From contig NZ_LMER01000016.1 in assembly GCF_001426435.1 (NCBI RefSeq), forward strand, positions 8,925-72,924: DNA of 64,000 bases, written 5' to 3'. Position numbers and translations under genes: made by a program. A model generated the notes under the pieces. That model saw only the letters and a list, made by a program, of their open reading frames with translations, was not told where the DNA came from and searched no databases. Shown here one piece after another: positions 53,833 through 63,110 of the stretch (within the stretch, counting starts at the first letter, position 1; each line of letters opens with the position of its first letter). The DNA comes from Angustibacter sp. Root456 (GTDB lineage Bacteria > Actinomycetota > Actinomycetes > Actinomycetales > Angustibacteraceae).

Positions 53833-54318
53833 GTGCCCATGGCTGCCGACGACCCCCTCGACCCGCCGTCCGCAGCGCCCGACCACCCGAACGGCCGTGC
53901 GGACGACGGTGGCGACGGCTCCCGGATCGTTTCAGCCGGTGGCGCGGGCGGGCCGGACCCGCGCGCGCCGTGGCGGCTGCTCGCCCGGGTGCTGGTGGGG
54001 CTCGAGGCGATCGCGCCGCTCGCCTTCGCGCTCTTCGGCTTGGTGCAGCTGCTCACCGGCGGCTCGGTCGTGCAGCGCAACGAGACCATGCTGGTCGTGC
54101 TGCTGGCCGTCGTCGGGCTGGCGTTGCTGTACGTCGCCTACGCCGTCGGGCACGGGCGCAAGGCCGTGCGCACCGCGACCCTGCTGTGGCAGGCGCTGCT
54201 CGTGCTCGCGCTCGTGCCGGCGATGTGGGGTGCGGGTCAGCAGGCGCTCGGTCTCGGCGTCCTGATCCTCGCCGTGGTCACCGGCTACGCGACGGTGCGG
54301 GCGACGTCCGACCTCTGA
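53833..54318 (+). CDS. Hypothetical membrane protein with disordered N-terminus
   Basis: A 161-residue protein: about 55 residues of Asp/Pro/Gly-rich sequence, then four hydrophobic helices. GTG 53833 is preferred over the neighbouring GTG 53830 because of spacing from TAGCGT. No family recognised. Confidence 0.7.
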   Translation: MPMAADDPLDPPSAAPDHPNGRADDGGDGSRIVSAGGAGGPDPRAPWRLLARVLVGLEAIAPLAFALFGLVQLLTGGSVVQRNETMLVVLLAVVGLALLYVAYAVGHGRKAVRTATLLWQALLVLALVPAMWGAGQQALGLGVLILAVVTGYATVRATSDL

Positions 54319-54392
54319 CCCCCGCGCTCCCCAACCCCCCGGCGTGCAGCTCGTGCACTGCGGATCCAGAGCGCAGGCCTGGGTCGGGCCGG

Positions 54393-55151
54393 TCAGGGCT
54401 GGGCGTCGTCGACGCCGCGGCGCAGGTCGTCGACCGTGCGAGCGAGCAGCCGCGACACGTGCATCTGCGAGATGCCGAGCTCGTCGGCGATCTCGCGCTG
54501 GCTGAGCCCGCGGAAGAACCGCAGCGCGAGGATGCGCTTCTCGCGCTCGGGCAGGCGGTGCAGCAGCGGCCGCAGCGACTCGCGCTCGACCACGTCCTCG
54601 AGCGCCTGGTCGAGCTCGGCGACGACTGCCTGGTCACCGGGCTCGTCGGTGAGCGGCACCGTCGAGCTCGTGTGCAGGGCCTCGAGCGCCTCGAGCGCGT
54701 CCTCCTCGTCGACGCCGAGCCGCTCGGCGATCTCGCGCACAGTCGGCTGGCGGCCCAGCTCCTGCGCCAGGGTCGCGCGGGCACCGCCGAGCTTGGCGTG
54801 CAGCACCTGCAGCCGGCGCGGCACCCGCACCGACCACACCCGGTCGCGGAAGTAGCGCTTGATCTCGCCGACGATGGTCGGCGTCGCGTACGTCGCGAGC
54901 GTCGCGCCACGCGAGGGGTCGAAGCGGTCGACGGCGTTGATCAGACCGATGGTGCCGACCTGGACGAGGTCGTCGAGCGGCTCGCCGAGGTGGCGGTAGC
55001 GGCCGGCGAGGTAGTGCACGAGCGGCAGGTGGGCCTCGACGATCCTGTCGCGCAGCGGCCCCCGCCGCGGGTCGTCGGCGGGCAGGCGGTGCAGCTCCTC
55101 CAGGGCGTCGGCCGCGGCGGCGAGGTCAGGCAGCGCCTCGCTTACGCCCAC
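54393..55151 (-). CDS. sigF: SigF/SigB-type alternative sigma factor
   Basis: A 252-residue sigma-70 family protein of the stress/sporulation group: region 2 (LPLVHYLAGRYRHLGEPLDDLVQVGTIGLINAVDRFDP, residues about 39-76), region 3 (VRVPRRLQVLHAKLGGA) and region 4 (LSQREIADELGISQMHVSRLL). GTG 55151 overlaps the end of the anti-sigma gene by 10 bp. It ends the GNAT-rsbW-sigF operon and is likely controlled by RsbW plus anti-anti-sigma factors not seen here. Confidence 0.9.
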   Translation of the reverse strand: MGVSEALPDLAAAADALEELHRLPADDPRRGPLRDRIVEAHLPLVHYLAGRYRHLGEPLDDLVQVGTIGLINAVDRFDPSRGATLATYATPTIVGEIKRYFRDRVWSVRVPRRLQVLHAKLGGARATLAQELGRQPTVREIAERLGVDEEDALEALEALHTSSTVPLTDEPGDQAVVAELDQALEDVVERESLRPLLHRLPEREKRILALRFFRGLSQREIADELGISQMHVSRLLARTVDDLRRGVDDAQP

Positions 55152-55636
55152 TGCCCTGCACCGGCCCGCACCACGAGGCGCAGCCAGGTGCGAGGGCGAC
55201 CCGCGGCGTCGTCCTCGTAGCCCGACTCCAGCGAGTCGACGAGAGCTGACAGCACCGCCCACGCGTAGCCGGTGCGCTCCGGCAGGTCGGCGCGCGGGCC
55301 GGTGACGTCGACGGTGAGCGCGGTGTCGTCGAGGCGGAACACGCAGCTGATCTGCTCGGTGGCCTGCACCGAGCCGGGGGCGTGGACGAGCAAGGTGCAG
55401 GCTTCGTCGACGGCGATCCGCAGGTCCTCGATCCGGTCGAGGGTGAGGTCGAGCCGGGCCGCCAGCCCGGCGGTGGCCGCCCGCACCACCGCGACGTACT
55501 GCGCGAGCGCAGGCACCGAGAGCTCGACGACGTCGGTGCGCGGGGGCGTCACCTCGTCGGCGGGCGTCGTGATGGCTGGTGGCACCGCTCCATCCTCGCG
55601 CCTCTGCGCGGGTACGTCCACGCGCTGCTCCTTCAC
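55142..55636 (-). CDS. rsbW: RsbW/UsfX-like anti-sigma ATPase
   Basis: A 164-residue GHKL ATPase-like protein: an N-terminal extension of about 35 residues, then ELSVPALAQYVAVVRAATAGL, RIAVDEACTLLV (N box) and a late GYAWAVLSALVDSLE segment. The N box lacks the usual Asn after Glu-Ala-Cys-Thr, as I recall for mycobacterial UsfX, so kinase activity may be altered. GTG 55636 overlaps the GNAT stop. Predicted to bind SigF. Confidence 0.87.
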   Translation of the reverse strand: MKEQRVDVPAQRREDGAVPPAITTPADEVTPPRTDVVELSVPALAQYVAVVRAATAGLAARLDLTLDRIEDLRIAVDEACTLLVHAPGSVQATEQISCVFRLDDTALTVDVTGPRADLPERTGYAWAVLSALVDSLESGYEDDAAGRPRTWLRLVVRAGAGQWA

Positions 55637-56148
55637 GATCGCGCCGCGAGCGCGGTGAGGGCGTCACCATCCAGTCGGAACACGGTCCACTCGTCCTGGG
55701 GCGCGGCACCGAGCGAGCGGTAGAAGCCGATCGACGGCTCGTTCCAGTTGAGCACCCACCACTCCAAGCGCCCGTAGTCGCGCTCGACGCAGATCTGCGC
55801 GAGCCGGGCGAGCAGGGCGGTGCCGAGGCCGCTGCCGCGGTGCGCGGGCTGGACGAACAGGTCCTCGAGCCAGACGCCGTGGCGGCCGAGCCAGGTCGAG
55901 AAGGTGACGTACCAGACGGCCATGCCCACGATCTGGGTGTTGCCGCCGGAGTCGGTCACCTCGGCGACGATCGCGTGGCTGCGGGCGGTCGCCGGGTCGG
56001 GCGGGAAGAGCGCGGTGTGCAGGTGGGCTTCGGTGGCCTCGACGGCGTCGGGTGCGCGCTCGTAGTCGGCGAGCTCCTGGATCAGGCGCAGGATCGCCGG
56101 GACGTCGTCGGGGGTGGCGTCGCGCAGCCGCTGGGCGGTGTCTGGCAT
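55633..56148 (-). CDS. GNAT acetyltransferase, diamine/thialysine type
   Basis: A 171-residue GNAT enzyme resembling spermidine/thialysine acetyltransferases: ATPDDVPAILRLIQELADYE at the start, VWLEDLFVQPAHRGSGLGTALLA as acetyl-CoA loop (two parts), and RLEWWVLNWNEPSIGFYRSLGA. ATG 56148 follows TAGCCT by seven bases, and heads the operon with rsbW and sigF, an unusual partner for them. Confidence 0.88.
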   Translation of the reverse strand: MPDTAQRLRDATPDDVPAILRLIQELADYERAPDAVEATEAHLHTALFPPDPATARSHAIVAEVTDSGGNTQIVGMAVWYVTFSTWLGRHGVWLEDLFVQPAHRGSGLGTALLARLAQICVERDYGRLEWWVLNWNEPSIGFYRSLGAAPQDEWTVFRLDGDALTALAARS

Positions 56149-56155
56149 GCCTCGG

Positions 56156-56161
56156 AGGCTA
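56156..56161 (-). promoter_or_regulatory. Putative -10 (TAGCCT) of GNAT-rsbW-sigF operon
   Basis: Seven bases before the GNAT ATG on the minus strand. Confidence 0.5.
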
Positions 56162-56173
56162 GCGCTGCGGCGG

Positions 56174-56179
56174 TAGCCT
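56174..56179 (+). promoter_or_regulatory. Putative -10 (TAGCCT) of MFS gene
   Basis: Ten bases before ATG 56190; same hexamer as the divergent GNAT operon. Confidence 0.4.
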
Positions 56180-56189
56180 TCACGCCGAG

Positions 56190-57533
56190 ATGACACGCGT
56201 GCCCGACGAAGCCCGGCTGACCGGCGATCCCGCGGCGACGGCGTCCTTCGAGGACGTCGCCCGGCGGGCTCAGCACCGCACCCTCGGCACGCTGGTGTCG
56301 ACCCAGGCGCTCGGTGGGGTCGGTGTGAGCGCCGCGGTGTCGGTGAACGCGCTGCTGGCCAAGGACGTGTCGGGGTCGGAGAAGCTCGCGGGCCTGGCGC
56401 AGACGTCGGCGGTGGTGGGCGCGGCGGTGGTGGCCGCGCTCCTCGCGCGGGTGATGAGTCGGCACGGGCGGCGTCCGGGCCTCACGCTCGGGTACCTGCT
56501 CGGCACGGCGGGCGCGGTGATCGCCATCATCGCGGGCACGATCCGGTTCTTCCCGCTGCTGCTCGTGGGCTCGGCGCTGCTCGGCTCGGCGACGGCGGCG
56601 AACAACCAGTCCCGTTACGCCGCAACGGATCTCTCGCACCCAGACCACCGCGGGCGGCACCTCAGCCTCGTGGTGTGGGCGACGACGATCGGCTCGGTGT
56701 TCGGGCCCAACCTGGCCGGGCCCGGAGGCGCGGTGGCGCGCTGGGTGGGCGTGCCCGCGATGACCGGGCCGTTCATCTTCTCCGCGGTCGGCATGCTGCT
56801 CGCGGCCGGCGTCATGACGCTGCGACTGCGGCCCGACCCGCTGCTGCTCGCGCGCTCGCACCGCGAGGCGGAGGCGGCCGAGCTGCACCCTGCGGTGGAC
56901 GACGTCCCTGACGTCACGGGGCTCGCCCCGGCGGCCGAGGCGGCGGCGGTGCGCGCGTGGCCGGTGATCCGGTCGAGCCCGCGCATCCTCGCCGCGACGG
57001 CGGGCATGGCGCTCTCGCAGGCCACGATGGTGTCGGTGATGGTGATGACGCCCATCCACATGGACCACGGCCACGCCTCGCTCGAGATCATCGGCCTGGT
57101 CATCAGCGTGCACATCCTCGGCATGTACGCGTTCTCCCCGCTCGTGGGCTGGCTGGTCGACCGGGTCGGCAGCATCCCGGTGCTCGCCGCAGGTGGCGTC
57201 ACGTTGCTGGCGTCGCTGGCGCTCGCGGGCTCGTCGCATCCTGGGGCGTCGTGGACGCTGGGCGTGGGGCTGTTCTTGCTCGGGGTCGGCTGGTCGCTCG
57301 GCGCGGTGTCGGCGTCCACGCTGCTGACCGCTGCGACGCCGGCCGAGTACCGCCCGCAGGTGCAGGGCACCACCGACATGATCGTGGGTTTCACCGCGGC
57401 GGCCGGGGGAGCGGTGGCCGGGCTCATCGTCGGGTGGCTGGGCTTCGGCTGGCTCAACGCGTTCGCGGCGGTGCTGGCGTTCGGTGTGGTCGCCGCGGCT
57501 CAGGCTGCGCGGGCGGCGCACCGCACCACGTGA
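56190..57533 (+). CDS. Major facilitator superfamily transporter
   Basis: A 447-residue protein with about twelve helices and the inter-helix 2-3 loop RVMSRHGRRPGL typical of MFS carriers. A charged central loop (about 205-260) parts the two six-helix halves, and LVGWLVDRVG repeats the signature in the second half. Probably a drug or metabolite exporter. It ends at a perfect 19-bp hairpin. Confidence 0.9.
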   Translation: MTRVPDEARLTGDPAATASFEDVARRAQHRTLGTLVSTQALGGVGVSAAVSVNALLAKDVSGSEKLAGLAQTSAVVGAAVVAALLARVMSRHGRRPGLTLGYLLGTAGAVIAIIAGTIRFFPLLLVGSALLGSATAANNQSRYAATDLSHPDHRGRHLSLVVWATTIGSVFGPNLAGPGGAVARWVGVPAMTGPFIFSAVGMLLAAGVMTLRLRPDPLLLARSHREAEAAELHPAVDDVPDVTGLAPAAEAAAVRAWPVIRSSPRILAATAGMALSQATMVSVMVMTPIHMDHGHASLEIIGLVISVHILGMYAFSPLVGWLVDRVGSIPVLAAGGVTLLASLALAGSSHPGASWTLGVGLFLLGVGWSLGAVSASTLLTAATPAEYRPQVQGTTDMIVGFTAAAGGAVAGLIVGWLGFGWLNAFAAVLAFGVVAAAQAARAAHRTT

Positions 57534-57540
57534 CGACAGC

Positions 57541-57584
57541 AGAGAAGTGGGGCACCGCGTCAGCTCGCGGTGCCCCACTTCTCT
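57541..57584. terminator. Perfect 19-bp hairpin shared by convergent MFS and FtsK-type genes
   Basis: Arms 57541-57559 and 57566-57584 pair without mismatch around a TCAGCT loop. The right arm encodes the last residues of the minus-strand ATPase (EKWGTAS) and the loop holds its stop codon. Confidence 0.82.
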
Positions 57585-60500
57585 GTTCTGGGCGCAGCGG
57601 CCTGCGGCAGGGCGACCTGCACCGGCGTCGCCCGGCCGCGGACGACGAGCAGCCCGCGGCCCGGCGTCCGGACGTCGGGACGCTCGGCTGCGACGCCGAA
57701 GACGTCCCCGTCGAGCGGCCGCTCCGGCTGCAGCAGGACGCCCGTGCGGTGCCGTCGGACCGCGGCCGCCAGGCCGGTGAACGAGCTCGTCAGGGCGTCG
57801 GTGGTCGAGGCGACGACGAGCGCCCGGCCCGGTGACGCCCACGACGTCCACGCAAGCAGCCGACCAACGACGGCATCGGGCAGCCGGTCGACGTCGTCGA
57901 CGAGCAGGCACGCGACGCCGGGTGCCGGCTCGGAGTCGGCCAACCTCAGCGGGTCACGCACCGGCCAGGGGCCATGGGCGAGCGGTGAGGTGGAGTCGGC
58001 CACGGCCAGCACGCCGACTGCCCGTTCGTGCAGCTGCGCTGCCCAGGACGCGAGCGTCGACGACCGCCCGCTGCCTGCCGGGCCGGCCACGGTGACGACG
58101 GGTGCGCACGATACGTCCAGCTGCATCGCCTCGACCTCGTCGCCTCCGACCCCCACGCGCACTCCCAGGCCGGTCGGGTGGCCTTCGCCGTCGGCCGTGA
58201 GCTCAGCGTGGTGAGGCAACGCCCGTAACCGCAACGGCTGGGTGGCGGACGTCCGGCCGGCGTGCTGCTCACGAACCGCCTGGACCCGACGGCGAACCTC
58301 GGCGTCATCACCGGACCACACGACCTGCACCTCGTGGCCGGCCGGAAGGTGCACGGCTCGTCCCGGTGGCTGGTGGGTGAGAGGAGAGGGCGAGGCGGCG
58401 CCGGCCAGGAGCAGGTCGGTGGGGTCGGCGGTGCGCAGCATCAGCCGCTCCGGCAGCAGAGCGGACACCCGCGCGGACAGGACGGCGCGTCCCCCGGTGA
58501 CGACGGCGCGAAGACCCCACCGCTCGCCGTCGCGCAGCAACCCGAGCAGCTCGTCAGTCGTGCGGCCGTGATCGCGAGCGTCGAGGGACTCGGCCACGGC
58601 TTCCCAGCCGTCGACGAGGAGCAGGGTGTGCGGGCTGCGTGGGGGCTCGCGCAGCAGTCGCTGCACCAGTCGTGCGACGGCCGCCGGCTGGCTGCTCACC
58701 GTCGTCGTGCCCAGGTGCGGCAGGTCGGCGAGCGCGGGGCCGACCCGCGGCGACCCTTCGATGACGTGCACGTGCAGGTCATCGGCGCTGAGTTGCTCGC
58801 AGGCTGCGAGGGCCAGGGCGATGCAGGCGGTCGACTTGCCGGTGCGGGCCATGCCGCACACCGCCAGGTGGGACGAGGTGGTGGCGTCCCAGACCAGCTG
58901 ATGACGCTCGCCGAGATCGGGTCGGTCGGCGATCGCGTACGGCACCGAGGTGGCCGCTGGCGTGCCAGCGACCAGGTCGGCCGGCAGCACGAGGTCGGGC
59001 AGCGGGGGGAGCCACGGGCTGGGTGGGGGCACGGCGCGGCACGCGGCCGCAGCCTGCTGCAGAGCACGCACCAGCGGCCATGGTCCGGCGCCTGAGTTGC
59101 TCACCCGGCCGCGTCCGGCACCGGTCGTGGTCGGGCCCGTCCTGCTCGGCGTGCCGAGTGCCAGCGGCCGCACCGACACGGTCTGCGGCGAGGCCCCGTC
59201 GGTGGGTTCGGCGACCAGGGCGACCTGGACGGGCACGAGTGCGTCGGATCCCGTGCGGAGCACGGCTCGGCCGGGCACGTCGACCGGAAGCAACGCGGCG
59301 TCCGGGACGTCGACGACGTCGTCGGACTCGGCCCGGTCGCGCACGCGCAGGCAGATTCGCAGGTTGACGTTGGCCTTGATGTCGGCCGTGACGACACCGG
59401 CCGGTCGCTGCGTGGCCAGCACCAGGTGCACGCCGAGCGACCGCCCGATGCTGGCCAGCCGCACGAGCCCGTCGAGGAACCCCGGCAGCTCGTCGGCGAG
59501 CAGGCGGAACTCGTCGACCACGAGAACCAACCGCGCGAGCGGTTCAGGAGCGCGCCCGGTGTCGCGCAGTGCGAGGTACCCGGTGAAGTCGCTCGCTCCC
59601 ACGCTCGCGAACAGCCGCTCGCGGCGGGTGAGCTCGGCCTGCAACGACGCCAGAGCGCGGTCCGCCAGGTGCGCGTCGAGGTCCGTGACCAGGCCGGCCA
59701 CGTGGGGGAGGTCCGACAGCTCACGGAACGCCGCTCCACCCTTGTAGTCGACGAGGACGAAGGCCAGCTCGTCCGGGCGGTTACCCAGCGCCAACGAGCA
59801 CACGAGGGTCTGCAGCAGCTCTGACTTGCCCGCGCCGGTCGTCCCGGCGACCAGAGCGTGCGGGCCGTCGCGCAGCAGGTCCACGTGCACGGGGCCGTCC
59901 TCTCCGGCGCCGATCACTGCCCTCGTGGTGCGAGGCGAGCGCCGCCACGCGGATGCCACGTCGTCAGCGGACGACGGGTCGAAGCCGCAGACGTCTGCGA
60001 GCAGCACACGGTCGGGCAGGCGCCCCGGCTCTGGCGTGGCGTCCCTCAACGGCGCGAGGGCTCGCGCCACCTCCAGCGCCCAGACCTCGGCGACGGCGTC
60101 GACCACCAGCTCGGCGCTCCGTCCGTCGCGGCGGGTCAGCGTCGACGGCTGGCGGTCGGCAATCGTGAGCACCGCGTCGCACCGGCTCGGCAGCTGCTCC
60201 GCGAGAGCAGCGCCGGCGACGACGTGGACGCCGGCTCGCGGGCCGTCGTCGAGCAGGACGGCGAACGACGGGTCGCTCGCCCACGCCGCCACGTCGTGAG
60301 CGACGACCACCAGGCGCGGTGACAGTGGCGGCCCTGCGGGCCCGCTCACCAGCTCCAGGCGACGACGCACCTCGTGGGCCAGCCCGGCAGGCGTGTCGTG
60401 ACGGTGGTGCGGGAGCCATCGCGTCCAGCGGCCGTCGTCGTCCAAGGCCACGACGCGCACGGCCCGCGGTGAGCACTGCACGGCGAGCTGAGCCACGAGC

Positions 60501-61693
60501 AGGCGCAGAACCCCGCCGACCGCATCGGGAGAACCGCTGACACCCAGGTGCCCGGCCTCCGCCAGGTCGAGCACCACGGGCGCGTTGGCGAGCACCGGAC
60601 GCGTCGCGCCGTCCTCGGTCTGCACCTCGACCTCGGAGGGCACGTCGCCGCACCCCAGAGCGACCTGGAGCAGGTCGGAGTCGTCGGGTCCGCGCTCCCA
60701 GAGCCGGTGCCCGGGTAGTCGGGCGGTCTCGAGCAGCAACGCCGGGTCGGGGAACGCAGCCCGCCGAAGCGCCAGGTCGGCTGCGACCGCCTGGTCGACC
60801 AGCGCACAGGTGCGGCGGTCACCGGCCTGCCACGCGGCGTGCTGCTCGTGGTCGCGACGGCGACGACCCCGCCGTTCGACGAGCTGGCTCACGCCCATCG
60901 TGAGCGGGCTCATCAGCCCCAGAGCCAGGTAGGTCGGTTGGCGCGTGAACCACGCGAGCGGGGCGCAGAGCAGCAGGGGTGCCAGCATGGCGATCCACGG
61001 CCAGGGGGCGTGCTCTGCCGGCTGGGGTGGTGGACGGCGACGGAACCGGACGCCCACCGGTGCAGCGGCGGTGCGTGGACCTCGGGTGACGGCGACGAAG
61101 CCGTCGCCGGTGTCGCGCTGAGCGGCCGGACGGCTCGACGGAGTGCGGACGGCGAACGTCGTGCCTCCGGCGAGGATGCGCGTGCCCGGTGGGCATTCGA
61201 CACCGCCGGCCGGCAGCGGTGAACCCTCGACCAGCGTGCCGTTGCTCGAGCCGAGGTCGTGGAGGGTGAGGCCGCCGCTGCCGAGACGCAGCTCGTAGTG
61301 GCGGCGCGACAGCAGCGGGTCGGCGACGTCGAGGCTGGCCGAGGCGCCGCGACCCACCGTCGTCGAGCCGGCTGACAGCGGCAGGACGGTGCCGGCGTCC
61401 GGCCCGGACACCACGTGCAGGGCGAGCGTGCTGCGTGGCGTGTGCAGGTCGGTGGGCCACGTTCGGGCGGCCACGAGGAGTGCGCCGTGGACGAGCGGCC
61501 GGCGGCCGAGGGGGGTGGTCGCAGCGATGGCCGCGCCCCCCGTTGACAGCGACGTGGGCGCGTCCGTGATGCCGGCGCCGACCAGGGCGCGGACCAGGTC
61601 GGCCGCCGTCGAGCCATCCGGTGCCTCGACCTCGACGTCGCAGGGATCGCACGGGCGGTCCGCGCGGACCACGGTGCAGCGCAAGGAGATCAC
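57560..61693 (-). CDS. FHA-FtsK/SpoIIIE ATPase, EccC/EssC-like, orphan
   Basis: A 1377-residue membrane protein. Residues 1-80 are ubiquitin-like (YukD-like guess), 91-184 an FHA domain (VGRG, SRRH, SSNGT), then two helices (231-250, 254-272), a pre-ATPase region and three FtsK-like domains. Domain 1 has intact Walker A GTTGAGKS (K623) and VVDEF; domain 2 has GMARTGKS (K953) but LLLVDGW instead of DE; domain 3 has GPAGSGRSS with Arg for Lys (R1210) and LLVDDVD. This matches type VII secretion motors (EssC type), but no WXG100 substrate, EccB/D/E or mycosin gene is nearby. It is divergent from the Tad operon. Confidence 0.88.
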   Translation of the reverse strand: MISLRCTVVRADRPCDPCDVEVEAPDGSTAADLVRALVGAGITDAPTSLSTGGAAIAATTPLGRRPLVHGALLVAARTWPTDLHTPRSTLALHVVSGPDAGTVLPLSAGSTTVGRGASASLDVADPLLSRRHYELRLGSGGLTLHDLGSSNGTLVEGSPLPAGGVECPPGTRILAGGTTFAVRTPSSRPAAQRDTGDGFVAVTRGPRTAAAPVGVRFRRRPPPQPAEHAPWPWIAMLAPLLLCAPLAWFTRQPTYLALGLMSPLTMGVSQLVERRGRRRRDHEQHAAWQAGDRRTCALVDQAVAADLALRRAAFPDPALLLETARLPGHRLWERGPDDSDLLQVALGCGDVPSEVEVQTEDGATRPVLANAPVVLDLAEAGHLGVSGSPDAVGGVLRLLVAQLAVQCSPRAVRVVALDDDGRWTRWLPHHRHDTPAGLAHEVRRRLELVSGPAGPPLSPRLVVVAHDVAAWASDPSFAVLLDDGPRAGVHVVAGAALAEQLPSRCDAVLTIADRQPSTLTRRDGRSAELVVDAVAEVWALEVARALAPLRDATPEPGRLPDRVLLADVCGFDPSSADDVASAWRRSPRTTRAVIGAGEDGPVHVDLLRDGPHALVAGTTGAGKSELLQTLVCSLALGNRPDELAFVLVDYKGGAAFRELSDLPHVAGLVTDLDAHLADRALASLQAELTRRERLFASVGASDFTGYLALRDTGRAPEPLARLVLVVDEFRLLADELPGFLDGLVRLASIGRSLGVHLVLATQRPAGVVTADIKANVNLRICLRVRDRAESDDVVDVPDAALLPVDVPGRAVLRTGSDALVPVQVALVAEPTDGASPQTVSVRPLALGTPSRTGPTTTGAGRGRVSNSGAGPWPLVRALQQAAAACRAVPPPSPWLPPLPDLVLPADLVAGTPAATSVPYAIADRPDLGERHQLVWDATTSSHLAVCGMARTGKSTACIALALAACEQLSADDLHVHVIEGSPRVGPALADLPHLGTTTVSSQPAAVARLVQRLLREPPRSPHTLLLVDGWEAVAESLDARDHGRTTDELLGLLRDGERWGLRAVVTGGRAVLSARVSALLPERLMLRTADPTDLLLAGAASPSPLTHQPPGRAVHLPAGHEVQVVWSGDDAEVRRRVQAVREQHAGRTSATQPLRLRALPHHAELTADGEGHPTGLGVRVGVGGDEVEAMQLDVSCAPVVTVAGPAGSGRSSTLASWAAQLHERAVGVLAVADSTSPLAHGPWPVRDPLRLADSEPAPGVACLLVDDVDRLPDAVVGRLLAWTSWASPGRALVVASTTDALTSSFTGLAAAVRRHRTGVLLQPERPLDGDVFGVAAERPDVRTPGRGLLVVRGRATPVQVALPQAAAPRTEKWGTAS

Positions 61694-61858
61694 ACCCCGA
61701 GTCTGGCCATCGCGGCGCGGTGTGGTCTGCCGTCATCCACAGGTGGGCTGTGACAGTGCAGTTTTCCACAGCACGAGGCCCGGGCGCTTTCGGTGATATG
61801 TCCGGATCTTCTACAGTGGCCCCGGCTGCCTCGGGGGCGGCCAGGACGGGGGCACATC

Positions 61859-63100
61859 ATGGAGGCGCTGCGCCGGGTCGAGGCGGACGTGCGCGAGCTG
61901 ATCCGCCGGTCGAACGTCGACCCGGACACCGACCGTGCAGCGGTGACCCGGATGGTCGACGAGGCGCTGGCGGACTACGAGGAGCGGTCGCTTCGCAGTC
62001 AGCTGCCACCCCTCGGTGACGTCACGTCCGCCCGCCGTCGGGTCATCGACGCGGTCGCCGGCTTCGGTGCCCTGCAACCGTTCCTGGACGACCCAGCGGT
62101 CGAGGAGATCTGGATCAACGAGCCGGGGAAGGTGTTCGTGGCCCGGGCCGGGGTCGCGGAGCTGACGACGACGATCCTCGGCGCTGCTGAGGTCTGCGAC
62201 CTGATCGAGCGCATGCTCAAGTGGTCGGGCCGACGCATTGACCTGTCGTCGCCGTTCGTGGACGCGATGCTCCCCGACGGATCGCGGCTTCACGTCGTGA
62301 TCCCTGACGTCACGCGAGAGCACTGGGCGGTCAACATCCGCAAGTTCGTCGTGCGCGCCAAGCACCTGGACGACCTCGTCGGGCTCGGCACGCTGACTCC
62401 GCAGGCCGCCCGGTTCCTGACCGCCAGCGTCGCCGCCGGTCTGAACGTCCTGGTCTCCGGCGGCACCCAGGCAGGAAAGACCACCCTCCTGAACTGCCTC
62501 GCAGCGGCCGCGGGTCCACGCGAGCGCATCGTGACCTGTGAGGAGGTGTTCGAGCTGCAGATCGACGCCCGTGACGTCGTGGCCATGCAGTGCCGTCAGC
62601 CCAGTCTCGAAGGCACAGGCGAGATCCCCTTGCGGCGCTTGGTCAAGGAGGCGTTGCGCATGCGCCCCTCGCGGCTGGTCGTGGGTGAGGTGCGACAAGG
62701 CGAGAGCCTCGATCTGCTGCTGGCGCTCAACAGCGGGCTGCCCGGCATGGGAACGGTCCACGCGAACAGCGCGCGGGAGGCGCTGACGAAGATGTGCACC
62801 TTGCCTCTGCTGGCCGGTGAGAACGTCAGCGCCCGCTTCGTCGTGCCCACGGTGGCCGCCAGCATCGACCTCGTCGTGCACGTGGCCTTGGAGCCGTCCG
62901 GTCGGCGTCGGGTACGCGAGGTCGTCGCCGTACCGGGACGGGTCGAGGGGGACGTCATCGAGACCACCGACCTGTTCAGCACCCGGGGCGGACGGCTGGA
63001 GCGCGCCAACGGGTTCCCACCGCACGTCGAGCGGTTCGAGCGAGCGGGCATCGACGTGGCGGCCCTGCTCGCTGCCGACGGCGAGCTGGTGGCCTCGTGA
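61859..63100 (+). CDS. cpaF: CpaF/TadA-type pilus ATPase
   Basis: A 413-residue secretion ATPase of the Tad/Flp system that powers pilus assembly. Walker A GGTQAGKT is at 201-208, then VTCEEVFELQ (Asp-box variant), RPSRLVVGEVRQGESLDLLLALNSG (in parts) and GTVHANSAREAL. ATG 61859 has a GGGGG stretch upstream; a TACAGT hexamer at 61812-61817 could be the -10. It shares a divergent control region of 165 bp with the FHA-FtsK gene. Confidence 0.9.
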   Translation: MEALRRVEADVRELIRRSNVDPDTDRAAVTRMVDEALADYEERSLRSQLPPLGDVTSARRRVIDAVAGFGALQPFLDDPAVEEIWINEPGKVFVARAGVAELTTTILGAAEVCDLIERMLKWSGRRIDLSSPFVDAMLPDGSRLHVVIPDVTREHWAVNIRKFVVRAKHLDDLVGLGTLTPQAARFLTASVAAGLNVLVSGGTQAGKTTLLNCLAAAAGPRERIVTCEEVFELQIDARDVVAMQCRQPSLEGTGEIPLRRLVKEALRMRPSRLVVGEVRQGESLDLLLALNSGLPGMGTVHANSAREALTKMCTLPLLAGENVSARFVVPTVAASIDLVVHVALEPSGRRRVREVVAVPGRVEGDVIETTDLFSTRGGRLERANGFPPHVERFERAGIDVAALLAADGELVAS

Positions 63101-63110
63101 GCGGCGGTGG

